Source of the DNA: Candidatus Electrothrix marina
GTDB lineage: Bacteria > Desulfobacterota > Desulfobulbia > Desulfobulbales > Desulfobulbaceae
NCBI GenBank assembly: GCA_004028495.1
Contig: MTKS01000055.1
Coordinates: forward strand, 1 to 8,019
Reading direction: 5' to 3'
Length of the DNA: 8,019 nucleotides
Part shown: positions 1 to 5,339 of the stretch, piece after piece
Layout of the letters: every line of letters begins with the position of its first letter
Numbering within the stretch: the stretch's first letter is position 1
Made by a program: the position numbers and the translations under genes
Notes under the pieces: generated by a model
Databases searched by the model: none
What the model was told of the DNA's origin: nothing
The model's input: the letters and a program-made list of their open reading frames with translations, nothing else

Positions 1-748
1 GTTCCGTGTCCAACATCACCCCGACCTGGGTAGCCAGCTCAAGCGCACCCTTGGAACCGAGTTCGATGAACACTCCGTCCGCCTTGATCTTTTTACCGCT
101 CTTCAGAAGGACTTCTTCCACCTTGCCTTGCCCGGTGATCTCCTGTACCCACTCGCCGCTGTGCAGCTCAACCGCGCTGGCATGGAGTTTGGTCAGCATG
201 GCCTCGGAGCCTTGCAGCTCTTCCGCAACCAGATAGACCTTGGCTGCATAGTCCAGCAGGGTAAGCGCTCCGTCAATGGCAGCGCTTTGGTTGCCGACCA
301 CCATCACGGTGTCGCCCCGGTAGAAGTTGGCATCGCAATCAACACAGTAGCTGACTCCCATACCACCAAGCTCTTTTTCTCCGGGCACAGAGAGTTTGTT
401 CTTGGAGACTCCCATTGCAAAAATGATGGTCCGGCTTGTGACGGCATCGCCGCTTTCCAGTTCCAGGGTGAAGAGTTCATCCTCTCCTTGGGCAATTTTC
501 AGGACATCATCGGGTCGCATGTCCGTGCCGAAGCTCTCAAGCTGACTCATGCCCGCTTCCAGTAAGTCTTTGCCGTTGGTGACACCGCTGATGCAGGCGT
601 AATTTTCCACATGCGCCCAATAGATGGCGCTGTTTTCAATCCGTCCCAGAAGCAGGACATCGGTTTTTTTTCTGGTTGCATGAATGGCCGCCTGGATACC
701 TGCCGGGCCTGCGCCGATTATAACAACATCATAGATTGCATCCGACAT
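1..748 (-). CDS. Thioredoxin-reductase-like FAD/disulfide oxidoreductase, 3' end cut by window edge
   Basis: The minus-strand reading frame starts at an ATG complementary to 746-748, with GGAGG five bases upstream, and stays open to the window edge (249 codons). The family usually has about 310 residues, so roughly 60 C-terminal residues are missing. An FAD-binding GxGxxG lies at G12/G14/G17 (IIGAGPAG). A redox pair CVDC followed by D sits at residues 135-139, where thioredoxin reductases carry CATCD, and VENY near 47-50 also matches the family. The second nucleotide-binding domain is degenerate: the usual GGGNSA reads GNQSAA (152-157), and the usual HRR phosphate-binding motif reads AEE (175-177). 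The FAD-domain GGQ signature is also absent (the aligned stretch near 38-45 reads ENSAIYWA). By family knowledge it should reduce a thioredoxin-like partner in the cytoplasm, but probably not with NADPH. Ferredoxin-dependent flavin thioredoxin reductases also lack these motifs, so that is one candidate class. It is divergent from the tol genes. Confidence 0.87.
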   Translation of the reverse strand, partial: MSDAIYDVVIIGAGPAGIQAAIHATRKKTDVLLLGRIENSAIYWAHVENYACISGVTNGKDLLEAGMSQLESFGTDMRPDDVLKIAQGEDELFTLELESGDAVTSRTIIFAMGVSKNKLSVPGEKELGGMGVSYCVDCDANFYRGDTVMVVGNQSAAIDGALTLLDYAAKVYLVAEELQGSEAMLTKLHASAVELHSGEWVQEITGQGKVEEVLLKSGKKIKADGVFIELGSKGALELATQVGVMLDTE

Positions 749-877
749 GGAGACCTCCGCTTGTCGTTATGGATGTTTTTTCTTCGTTTTTTCAGTGAAG
801 ATTTAACCCTCTGAAAAAAGCTGAAAATAATTTACTTGATTTTATTCTGGCTTATGTACACTATATTCAGTTCAGGG

Positions 878-906
878 TCGACATAATTTTCAGAACCCGT
901 TATACT
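878..906 (+). promoter_or_regulatory. Predicted sigma70-type promoter for the tol operon
   Basis: TCGACA at 878-883 (5 of 6 matches to TTGACA) is followed after exactly 17 bases by TATACT at 901-906 (5 of 6 matches to TATAAT). Transcription would start near 913, giving a leader of about 210 bases before tolQ. This is the best -35/-10 pair I see upstream of tolQ. It is a sequence match only. Confidence 0.5.
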
Positions 907-938
907 CTTTTTAAGTTTTTTTGAGACGAATAACGGGT
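895..938. repeat. 9-bp inverted repeat overlapping the -10 box, possible operator
   Basis: ACCCGTTAT at 895-903 and ATAACGGGT at 930-938 are perfect reverse complements separated by 26 bases. The left arm overlaps the predicted -10 box and the right arm lies about 20 bases past the predicted start of transcription. Arm centres are 35 bp apart, a little over three helical turns, so a repressor bound at both arms is conceivable. If transcription began upstream, the arms could instead form a stem with a T-rich loop. Confidence 0.4.
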
Positions 939-1072
939 AAAGTTGCTCTGGCTTTATCCTCTTGAGTTCCTGTAAGGCCTCGCATTGTCAGCCTATTTCA
1001 ACGGTGAAAAGAGAGGATGTATTTTTTTATTGCGTTGTTCGGGATCGACAACAGGCCGGGTTGAACAGTATC

Positions 1073-1101
1073 ACCGATCAGAGCTGAATGATTTGATCGG
1101 T
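1073..1101 (+). promoter_or_regulatory. Leader hairpin upstream of tolQ
   Basis: ACCGATCA (1073-1080) and TGATCGGT (1094-1101) are perfect 8-bp complements around a 13-base loop, ending ten bases before the tolQ ribosome binding site. TCGGTAGG occurs twice, at 1097-1104 and 1106-1113. The left-arm ACCGA could therefore pair with either copy, and pairing with the second would reach the edge of the ribosome binding site. A role in translation control is inference. Confidence 0.4.
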
Positions 1102-1110
1102 AGGGTCGGT

Positions 1111-1115
1111 AGGAG
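1111..1115 (+). promoter_or_regulatory. Ribosome binding site that fixes the tolQ GTG start
   Basis: AGGAG lies seven bases before the GTG at 1123. The protein from that GTG begins MNLSVF, which matches the usual TolQ N-terminus and length. This decides against the longer in-frame TTG start at 985. Confidence 0.8.
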
Positions 1116-1122
1116 TAAATTT

Positions 1123-1815
1123 GTGAATCTTTCTGTGTTCAGCATGATGGCGCATGCCGGCTTGGTGGTGAAGCTGGTTATGCTTGTCCTGCTCATTTTT
1201 TCCGTGCTTTCCTGGTGGATTATTGTTTCCAAGTATATCCTGTTTTCCCGTGCCCGCTATGCATCGGAAGATTTTTTGGCGGACTTCTGGGAGTCCAAGA
1301 CGCTGAATAACGCCTATGAGGCGGCGCAAAACTTTACGCTCAGTCCCGAGGCATCCGTCTTTGTTTCGGGTTTTAACGAGCTGCGTAAGCTCAGTGCCGC
1401 TCGAAGCGAGCGGGCCAAGGCGGAGACCCTGCAAAGTAAGCTGGCTTCTATGGACAACCTGAACAGGGCGGTCCGCAAGGCCCAGCGGGTGGAAAGCGAT
1501 CGGCTGGAGCGTTCCCTTGCCTTTTTGGCCACAACAGGGAGCGCGACCCCGTTCATCGGGCTTTTCGGAACCGTGTGGGGTATTCTGACCTCGTTTCAGG
1601 AAATCGGGGCGCACGGGTCGGCCTCGCTGGCTGTTGTTGCTCCGGGTATTGCCGAGGCCCTGGTCGCCACTGCGGCAGGATTGGCTGTGGCTATCCCGGC
1701 GGTTATTTTTTATAACTTTTATTCCAATAAATTGACTGATTTTGAATCGGATATTGAGAATTTTTCTTTTGATTTTTTAAATCTGGTTGAACGTGATATG
1801 CTGTCAAGAGAGTAG
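1123..1815 (+). CDS. tolQ: TolQ, proton-channel subunit of the Tol-Pal motor
   Basis: This 230-residue inner-membrane protein of the ExbB/MotA/TolQ family matches the usual TolQ length of about 230. With TolR it converts the proton gradient into motion of TolA. The first membrane segment spans about residues 14-37 (LVVKLVMLVLLIFSVLSWWI). A cytoplasmic charged region follows, then two closely paired membrane segments at about 131-158 and 170-197. The family signatures IGLFGTVWGI (145-154) and APGIAEALVATAAGL (173-187) are intact. They include T150 and T183, the counterparts of the channel threonines T145 and T178 of E. coli TolQ. The start is GTG, supported by AGGAG seven bases upstream. The nearest relative, ExbB, is less likely because the gene is followed by tolR, tolA and tolB. 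It is separated from tolR by an unusually long, repeat-filled gap. Confidence 0.96.
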   Translation: MNLSVFSMMAHAGLVVKLVMLVLLIFSVLSWWIIVSKYILFSRARYASEDFLADFWESKTLNNAYEAAQNFTLSPEASVFVSGFNELRKLSAARSERAKAETLQSKLASMDNLNRAVRKAQRVESDRLERSLAFLATTGSATPFIGLFGTVWGILTSFQEIGAHGSASLAVVAPGIAEALVATAAGLAVAIPAVIFYNFYSNKLTDFESDIENFSFDFLNLVERDMLSRE

Positions 1816-1883
1816 CAGCGGCGCAACCGGGATTTTTACCGGTGCAGTTGACAATATTCATTTATCACTGATTGATATTTTAT

Positions 1884-1978
1884 ATGAAAGTTCCGAGTAA
1901 CTCCTTGGAGTTAAACGATAAGCTTTCATTTTTTTGTTGTCTCACCCCCCCAAGGGGGGGGGTGAGATGGGAGTTTAT
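1884..1978 (+). repeat. Structured palindromic repeat, unit 1
   Basis: ATGAAAG (1884-1890) pairs with CTTTCAT (1923-1929) as an outer stem that encloses TAACTCC (1898-1904) / GGAGTTA (1907-1913). A second, strong hairpin follows: TCTCA plus seven C (1940-1951), then G residues plus TGAGA (1956-1967). The unit ends with GGGAGTTTAT, and a related TTTAT also precedes it. The outer stem is followed by seven T residues (1929-1935), so it could act as a partial terminator. Unit 2 repeats this layout 95 bases later. Confidence 0.75.
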
Positions 1979-1979
1979 C

Positions 1980-2064
1980 TGAAAGTACCGGCGACTCCTT
2001 TGAGTCGCCCGCCCAACTTTCATGTTTTGTTATCCCTCCCCGGAGGGGAGGGATGGGGGTTTAT
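1980..2064 (+). repeat. Structured palindromic repeat, unit 2
   Basis: TGAAAGT (1980-1986) pairs with ACTTTCA (2016-2022) and encloses GGCGACTC (1990-1997) / GAGTCGCC (2002-2009), a perfect 8-bp stem with a four-base loop. Then ATCCCTCCCC (2032-2041) pairs perfectly with GGGGAGGGAT (2045-2054). The unit ends in GGGGGTTTAT, five bases before the tolR ATG. Order and spacing match unit 1, but both hairpins differ by paired substitutions that keep base pairing. Confidence 0.75.
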
Positions 2065-2069
2065 TTCTT

Positions 2070-2489
2070 ATGGGACCTTCCGGTGGGAGAGGCCGAAAAG
2101 GCCTGAACGCTGAAATCAATGTGACCCCGCTTGTGGATGTCATGCTGGTGCTGCTGATTATTTTTATGGTGACAGCCCCGATGATGACCCAGGGGGTGGA
2201 TGTTGATCTGCCGAAAACCACGTCCAAGGCCCTGCGGCAGCAGGAAGAGCCTATGGTGGTGGAGATAGACAGGGAAGGGAACATTCACCTGGGAAAAACA
2301 GAGGTGCATCTGGCTCTCATGCGGCAGCAGCTGGAAAAAATGCCGCAGGAAAAAAAGAAGGAACCGATCTATCTGCGGGCGGATGAAAAAGTTCCTTACG
2401 GTCTGGTGGTTCAGGTGATGGCCCGGATAAAGCAGGCCGGTTTTGAAAAGCTGGGTATGGTGACCCAGCCGGACGACAAGGAGAAATAA
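2070..2489 (+). CDS. tolR: TolR, inner-membrane Tol motor subunit
   Basis: This 139-residue ExbD/TolR-family protein matches the usual length of about 140. It has a short glycine- and arginine-rich cytoplasmic N-terminus, then [23 protein letters not shown] (residues 16-38), the single membrane helix. D23 in this helix is the conserved proton-carrying aspartate and falls at the same number as in E. coli TolR. The remainder is a periplasmic domain with the usual DVDLPK opening and a lysine-rich middle. I chose the ATG at 2070 because [20 protein letters not shown] resembles known TolR N-termini. The frame is open back to an ATG at 2022, but that would translate the second palindromic repeat. 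G-rich sequence at 2055-2059, the end of the repeat, is the only ribosome-binding-like stretch. tolA follows after 25 bases. Confidence 0.94.
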   Translation: MGPSGGRGRKGLNAEINVTPLVDVMLVLLIIFMVTAPMMTQGVDVDLPKTTSKALRQQEEPMVVEIDREGNIHLGKTEVHLALMRQQLEKMPQEKKKEPIYLRADEKVPYGLVVQVMARIKQAGFEKLGMVTQPDDKEK

Positions 2490-2514
2490 CAGATCCTACG
2501 GCATTGAAGAAACA

Positions 2515-3873
2515 GTGAAGAAGACAAAGAGCGGCTTGTACATCGGTGATACTTGGGAAACATTCGTGGCGCAGCGGGACCGACTGCCGAACTGGAAGAT
2601 TCCCCTGAGCATAGCGACTGTTCTTCATCTTGTTGTTTTTACGAGTGCTGCTGTTTTTCCCGATATCGGCAAAAAGTTTAAGCCGGATGATGTGATCACT
2701 ATTGATCTGCTTTCTTTGCCTCCGGGCGGTCCGGCTTTTATTGCGGCTTCGGCAGCTGGACAGCAGGCTGCACCCCGCAGTAAAAAACAGGAATCGGCTC
2801 CCCGCCAGCCGCTCCCTGTTGAGAAAGTTGCCCGGAACGCTGCACGGGAACAGGCTGAAAAACCGGCGGAGCAGCCTGCCCCTGAAATTGCGGAGGTTGC
2901 AGAACCGGCACCGGTGCTTCCTGTTGTTACACCGATTGCACCGAAAAAAAAATCAAAGGTTGTGCCGAAAACTGTATTAAAACCGGCACCCCCTCCTGAG
3001 CCGGTTGCGCAGGTCAAATCTGTTTCACTTCACCCTTTAAAACGAAAGAAAAAGCTTGTTGAGGATATTCGGCTGGCCGTGGTGAAGGAGCAGGAAGAAC
3101 GGGAAAAGCAACAAGAGCAGCAAAAGCAGCGACAAGAGCTGCAACAAAAGCAAGAACGGGAGCGGCTTGCCGCCTTGGAAAAAGAAAAGGCTGCTGAGCA
3201 GGAAAGAAAGCTGGCCGCCCGAAAGAAAAAGCAACAGGCTGATCAGCGGGAAAGAAAACTGGCCGCCCGAAAGAAAAAGCAGCAGGAAGCAGAAAAGAAA
3301 AAGAGGATGGCTGATCAGCGACGAAGAAGCAGAGAGGTTGCCGAAGTCGCCCGTTTGGCTCGGCAGGCGGAGCAGGCTGCGGAACAGGCCCGTCTGGAAG
3401 CTGCCCGTGCGAGAAGTGAGTATGCTTCTGTGGCGCAGGCGGTTTCTGATCTCAATACCCCCTTGGTGTCCGGCGATTCCGGTTTTTCATCAGGCGGGTA
3501 CAGTGAAGGGTATGGCGGACCGAGCGGACGGGAAAGCGGCGGGGGGTACGGAGATTATAGGGGCGAGCGGGTAAATCCGGCTGTGCTCAGGCAGTATGGG
3601 GCCTCGCTGAACGGTCGAATAAGCAGCCATTGGCAGCTTCCTGAAATTGTCAAAGCAAAATTGAATCTCAGGACAGAGGTTGCCCTCACCCTTCGTCGGG
3701 ATGGTGCCATAGAGGATATACGGTTTGAGCGGAAATCCGGGGACAGTTTTTTTGATCAATCCGTGATCAAAGCTCTGCGAAACTCAGCTCCTCTGCCGGG
3801 TTTTCCCGCTCTTATGCATCAGCGCACCCAGGAATTTGTGTTGAATTTCACCCCGCAGGGCCTGACCCTGTGA
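2515..3873 (+). CDS. tolA: TolA-like periplasm-spanning protein with TonB-type C-terminus
   Basis: This 452-residue protein has the TolA plan. A short cytoplasmic N-terminus leads into one membrane helix (about 29-48, IPLSIATVLHLVVFTSAAVF). An Ala/Pro-rich stretch (about 80-170) and a long charged coiled coil rich in Lys, Glu, Gln and Arg (about 177-308) follow. A Gly/Ser/Tyr-rich linker (about 323-350) leads to a TonB/TolA C-terminal domain (about 354-449). It should connect the TolQR motor to TolB and outer-membrane partners. H38 matches the conserved TolA/TonB histidine, while the aligned serine position (four before) is A34 with T35 next to it. The coiled coil contains a 48-bp-offset internal duplication. 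The start is GTG with only a weak GAAGAA upstream. It could be called TonB by domain alone, but its position between tolR and tolB argues for TolA. Confidence 0.9.
   Translation: MKKTKSGLYIGDTWETFVAQRDRLPNWKIPLSIATVLHLVVFTSAAVFPDIGKKFKPDDVITIDLLSLPPGGPAFIAASAAGQQAAPRSKKQESAPRQPLPVEKVARNAAREQAEKPAEQPAPEIAEVAEPAPVLPVVTPIAPKKKSKVVPKTVLKPAPPPEPVAQVKSVSLHPLKRKKKLVEDIRLAVVKEQEEREKQQEQQKQRQELQQKQERERLAALEKEKAAEQERKLAARKKKQQADQRERKLAARKKKQQEAEKKKRMADQRRRSREVAEVARLARQAEQAAEQARLEAARARSEYASVAQAVSDLNTPLVSGDSGFSSGGYSEGYGGPSGRESGGGYGDYRGERVNPAVLRQYGASLNGRISSHWQLPEIVKAKLNLRTEVALTLRRDGAIEDIRFERKSGDSFFDQSVIKALRNSAPLPGFPALMHQRTQEFVLNFTPQGLTL
3201..3285 (+). repeat. Imperfect direct repeat inside the tolA coiled coil
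   Basis: A 37-base segment at 3201-3237 recurs at 3249-3285 with only two base changes, an offset of 48 bases (16 codons). Both copies encode ERKLAARKKKQQ. A 12-base piece, GGCTGATCAGCG, appears at 3237-3248 and again at 3309-3320. This is in-frame internal duplication lengthening the helix. Confidence 0.75.
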
Positions 3874-3965
3874 TTGTTTTTCAGAGATATATTTTCGTTA
3901 CCCCGAACGTGGCCTTAAACCTGACCAATAACCCTTGCCCGTTGTTTTAACTCACTTCTTCCGAC

Positions 3966-5276
3966 ATGCATGTAATGAACCCTTTGCAATCCCCGTTTTG
4001 TCGTTGTGCAATTTTTTCACTTTTTCTGGTGAATGTCTTTTTTTTCGTCCCCGGTGCTTCAGCGGAACGGATTTATTTGGATATTGCCAGCTCCGGTGTG
4101 CGCAAACTTGTTGTAGCTGTCCCCTCTTTTGCGGACGCCTCGGGTGATCAGAATACCGCAACAGGTCGGGATCTTGCCCGGCTGATGGAGGAGGGATTGC
4201 AGTTTCACGGATTTGTCCGGATCCTGGATCCTCGTCGTTATGAAGGAGAACCCGGGCCGGATTGGCGCGGGCTCGGTGCGGATTACGTTGTTATGGGCAA
4301 TTACACGCCGGCGGGCGAGCGGATGATCGTTTCCGGGAATTTGTTTGATGTCATGGGCGGGGATAATCTCACGACAAAAAATTATAAAGGAAGTTCAGGG
4401 CAGCGGGAAGAGCTTGCTCTGCGTCTTGTTGACGCCATGGTTGAGGAGTTTACCGGTGAACCGGGAGTCGCCGGAAGTTCAATAGCCTTTGTCTCCGATA
4501 AAACCGGACGCAAGGAGGTCTATATCGCAGATGTGTTCGGTCGCCATGTCCGTCAGATAACGCGGCATCATCATCTCTGTGTGTCGCCGCGTTTTACTGC
4601 GGACGGGACCCGGCTTGCCTATTCCTCCTACCATCGGGGTAATCAGGATCTTTACCTGACAGATCTGGATCAGAATAAAAAAACCCGGACCCTGTCCAGG
4701 CGCAGGGGAATGAATCTGGCCCCGGCATTTTCACCGGATAACCGGACTGCTGTGGTCACCCTGAGTAAAGACGGAAATCCTGATCTCTATCTTATCGATA
4801 TGGAAGGAAACATCATCAGGCGTCTGACAAAACGGGCCGGGATCAATGTTTCCCCGTCGTTTTCCCCCGACGGCGGAGCCATATGTTTTGTTTCCGACCG
4901 CAGCGGCAGCCCCCAGGTCTATATTATGCACCTGCAGACCATGCAGGTGCAGCGTCTGACCTTTAAAGGGAAAGAAAATGTTGAACCGTCATGGTCTCCT
5001 CGGGGAGATAAAATAGTCTACACGCATCGTGTCGAAGGGCGGTATCATATTTATACTGTCCCTGTCAGCGGCGGTGCTCCTGCTCGGATAACATCAGGTC
5101 CCGGGAGCTGCGAAGCGCCGACATGGTCGCCTGACGGCAGATTGATAGCCTTTTCCCGTGAACTGAACGGAAAAATGGAAATATATATTGTTCAGGCTAA
5201 CGGAGAAGGAATGCGTCCCATGTTCGCCTTGGAGGGGAATCAGTCCTATCCGCGCTGGTCACCTCGTTTGTATTGA
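3966..5276 (+). CDS. tolB: TolB, periplasmic beta-propeller of the Tol-Pal system
   Basis: This 436-residue exported protein is close to E. coli TolB (430). Its signal peptide has a hydrophobic core rich in Phe, Val and Leu and a probable cleavage after ASA (31-33). The mature protein begins ERIYLDIASSGVRKLVVAVP, typical of the TolB N-terminal domain (about 34-150). From about residue 170 a WD40-like propeller follows, with repeated blades of the SPSFSPDG ... FVSD ... VYI type (PRFTADG, PAFSPDN, PSFSPDG, PSWSPRG, PTWSPDG, PRWSPR). TolB normally binds Pal and exchanges with TolA. The start is uncertain: ATG 3966 and ATG 3975 are both in frame, and neither has a clear ribosome binding site. The gap from tolA is 92 bases. 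The coding region contains a perfect 10-bp hairpin near 4927-4951. Confidence 0.95.
   Translation: MHVMNPLQSPFCRCAIFSLFLVNVFFFVPGASAERIYLDIASSGVRKLVVAVPSFADASGDQNTATGRDLARLMEEGLQFHGFVRILDPRRYEGEPGPDWRGLGADYVVMGNYTPAGERMIVSGNLFDVMGGDNLTTKNYKGSSGQREELALRLVDAMVEEFTGEPGVAGSSIAFVSDKTGRKEVYIADVFGRHVRQITRHHHLCVSPRFTADGTRLAYSSYHRGNQDLYLTDLDQNKKTRTLSRRRGMNLAPAFSPDNRTAVVTLSKDGNPDLYLIDMEGNIIRRLTKRAGINVSPSFSPDGGAICFVSDRSGSPQVYIMHLQTMQVQRLTFKGKENVEPSWSPRGDKIVYTHRVEGRYHIYTVPVSGGAPARITSGPGSCEAPTWSPDGRLIAFSRELNGKMEIYIVQANGEGMRPMFALEGNQSYPRWSPRLY
4927..4951. repeat. Perfect 10-bp inverted repeat within tolB
   Basis: TGCACCTGCA (4927-4936) and TGCAGGTGCA (4942-4951) are exact reverse complements around a five-base loop. 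They encode part of a propeller blade (MHLQTMQVQ). No T-run follows, so it is not a terminator. It could form a stable hairpin in the mRNA, or be chance. Confidence 0.6.
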
Positions 5277-5339
5277 ATTCGGTTATGAAAAATACGAGAG
5301 AAAAACTTTAAATTCAGCTATACATATAAGGAAAGAGAT

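Larger units (their letters stand above)
749..1122. other. Divergent intergenic region and tolQ leader
   Basis: This 374-base stretch separates the divergent flavoenzyme and tolQ. It is AT-rich between about 780 and 930. It holds a candidate tolQ promoter, a long-spaced inverted repeat and a leader hairpin, listed separately. An open frame from a TTG at 985 runs into tolQ, but its translation resembles no TolQ N-terminus and lacks a ribosome binding site. I could not find a convincing minus-strand promoter for the flavoenzyme. Confidence 0.7.
1816..2069. other. tolQ-tolR gap with tandem structured repeats
   Basis: This 254-base gap inside an otherwise compact operon holds three things. A weak hairpin (ACCGG 1826-1830 with CCGGT 1839-1843) comes first. 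A perfect TTGACA at 1848-1853 follows, with GATATT at 1874-1879 as a poorly spaced (20 bp) -10 candidate. The rest, from about 1884, is two tandem copies of a palindromic repeat running up to the tolR start. A secondary promoter is possible but weakly supported. Confidence 0.6.

Noticed and set aside
128..565. 145-residue + strand open frame at the left end
   Set aside because: It lies opposite the flavoenzyme, whose FAD motif and CxxC pair identify the minus strand as coding.
829..867. Minus-strand promoter for the flavoenzyme
   Set aside because: TAAAAT- and TAAATT-like boxes exist on the minus strand, but no acceptable -35 lies at 16-18 bp from either.
985..1122. Longer tolQ from a TTG at 985, adding 46 residues
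   Set aside because: The added residues look unlike any TolQ N-terminus, no ribosome binding site precedes the TTG, and GTG 1123 has an ideal AGGAG and gives the usual length.
1848..1879. Internal promoter before tolR
   Set aside because: The TTGACA is perfect, but the best -10 candidate (GATATT) is 20 bases away and matches 4 of 6. It is mentioned in the gap entry but not listed as a promoter.
1940..1967. C-rich/G-rich hairpin as a Rho-independent terminator
   Set aside because: No T-run follows the stem. It lies inside an operon whose downstream genes need expression.
1884..2064. CRISPR array
   Set aside because: There are only two diverged units adjoining each other, with no unique spacers and no cas genes.
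2022..2069. Longer tolR from an ATG at 2022
   Set aside because: The extra 16 codons translate the second palindromic repeat, and the family-like N-terminus starts at 2070.
3037..3234. Leucine-rich minus-strand open frame opposite tolA
   Set aside because: It is the complement of the Lys/Gln-rich coiled-coil codons, with no ribosome binding site or family resemblance.
5281..5330. Promoter between tolB and the CpoB-like gene
   Set aside because: TATACA at 5319-5324 resembles a -10 box, but the -35 position reads GAGAGA.
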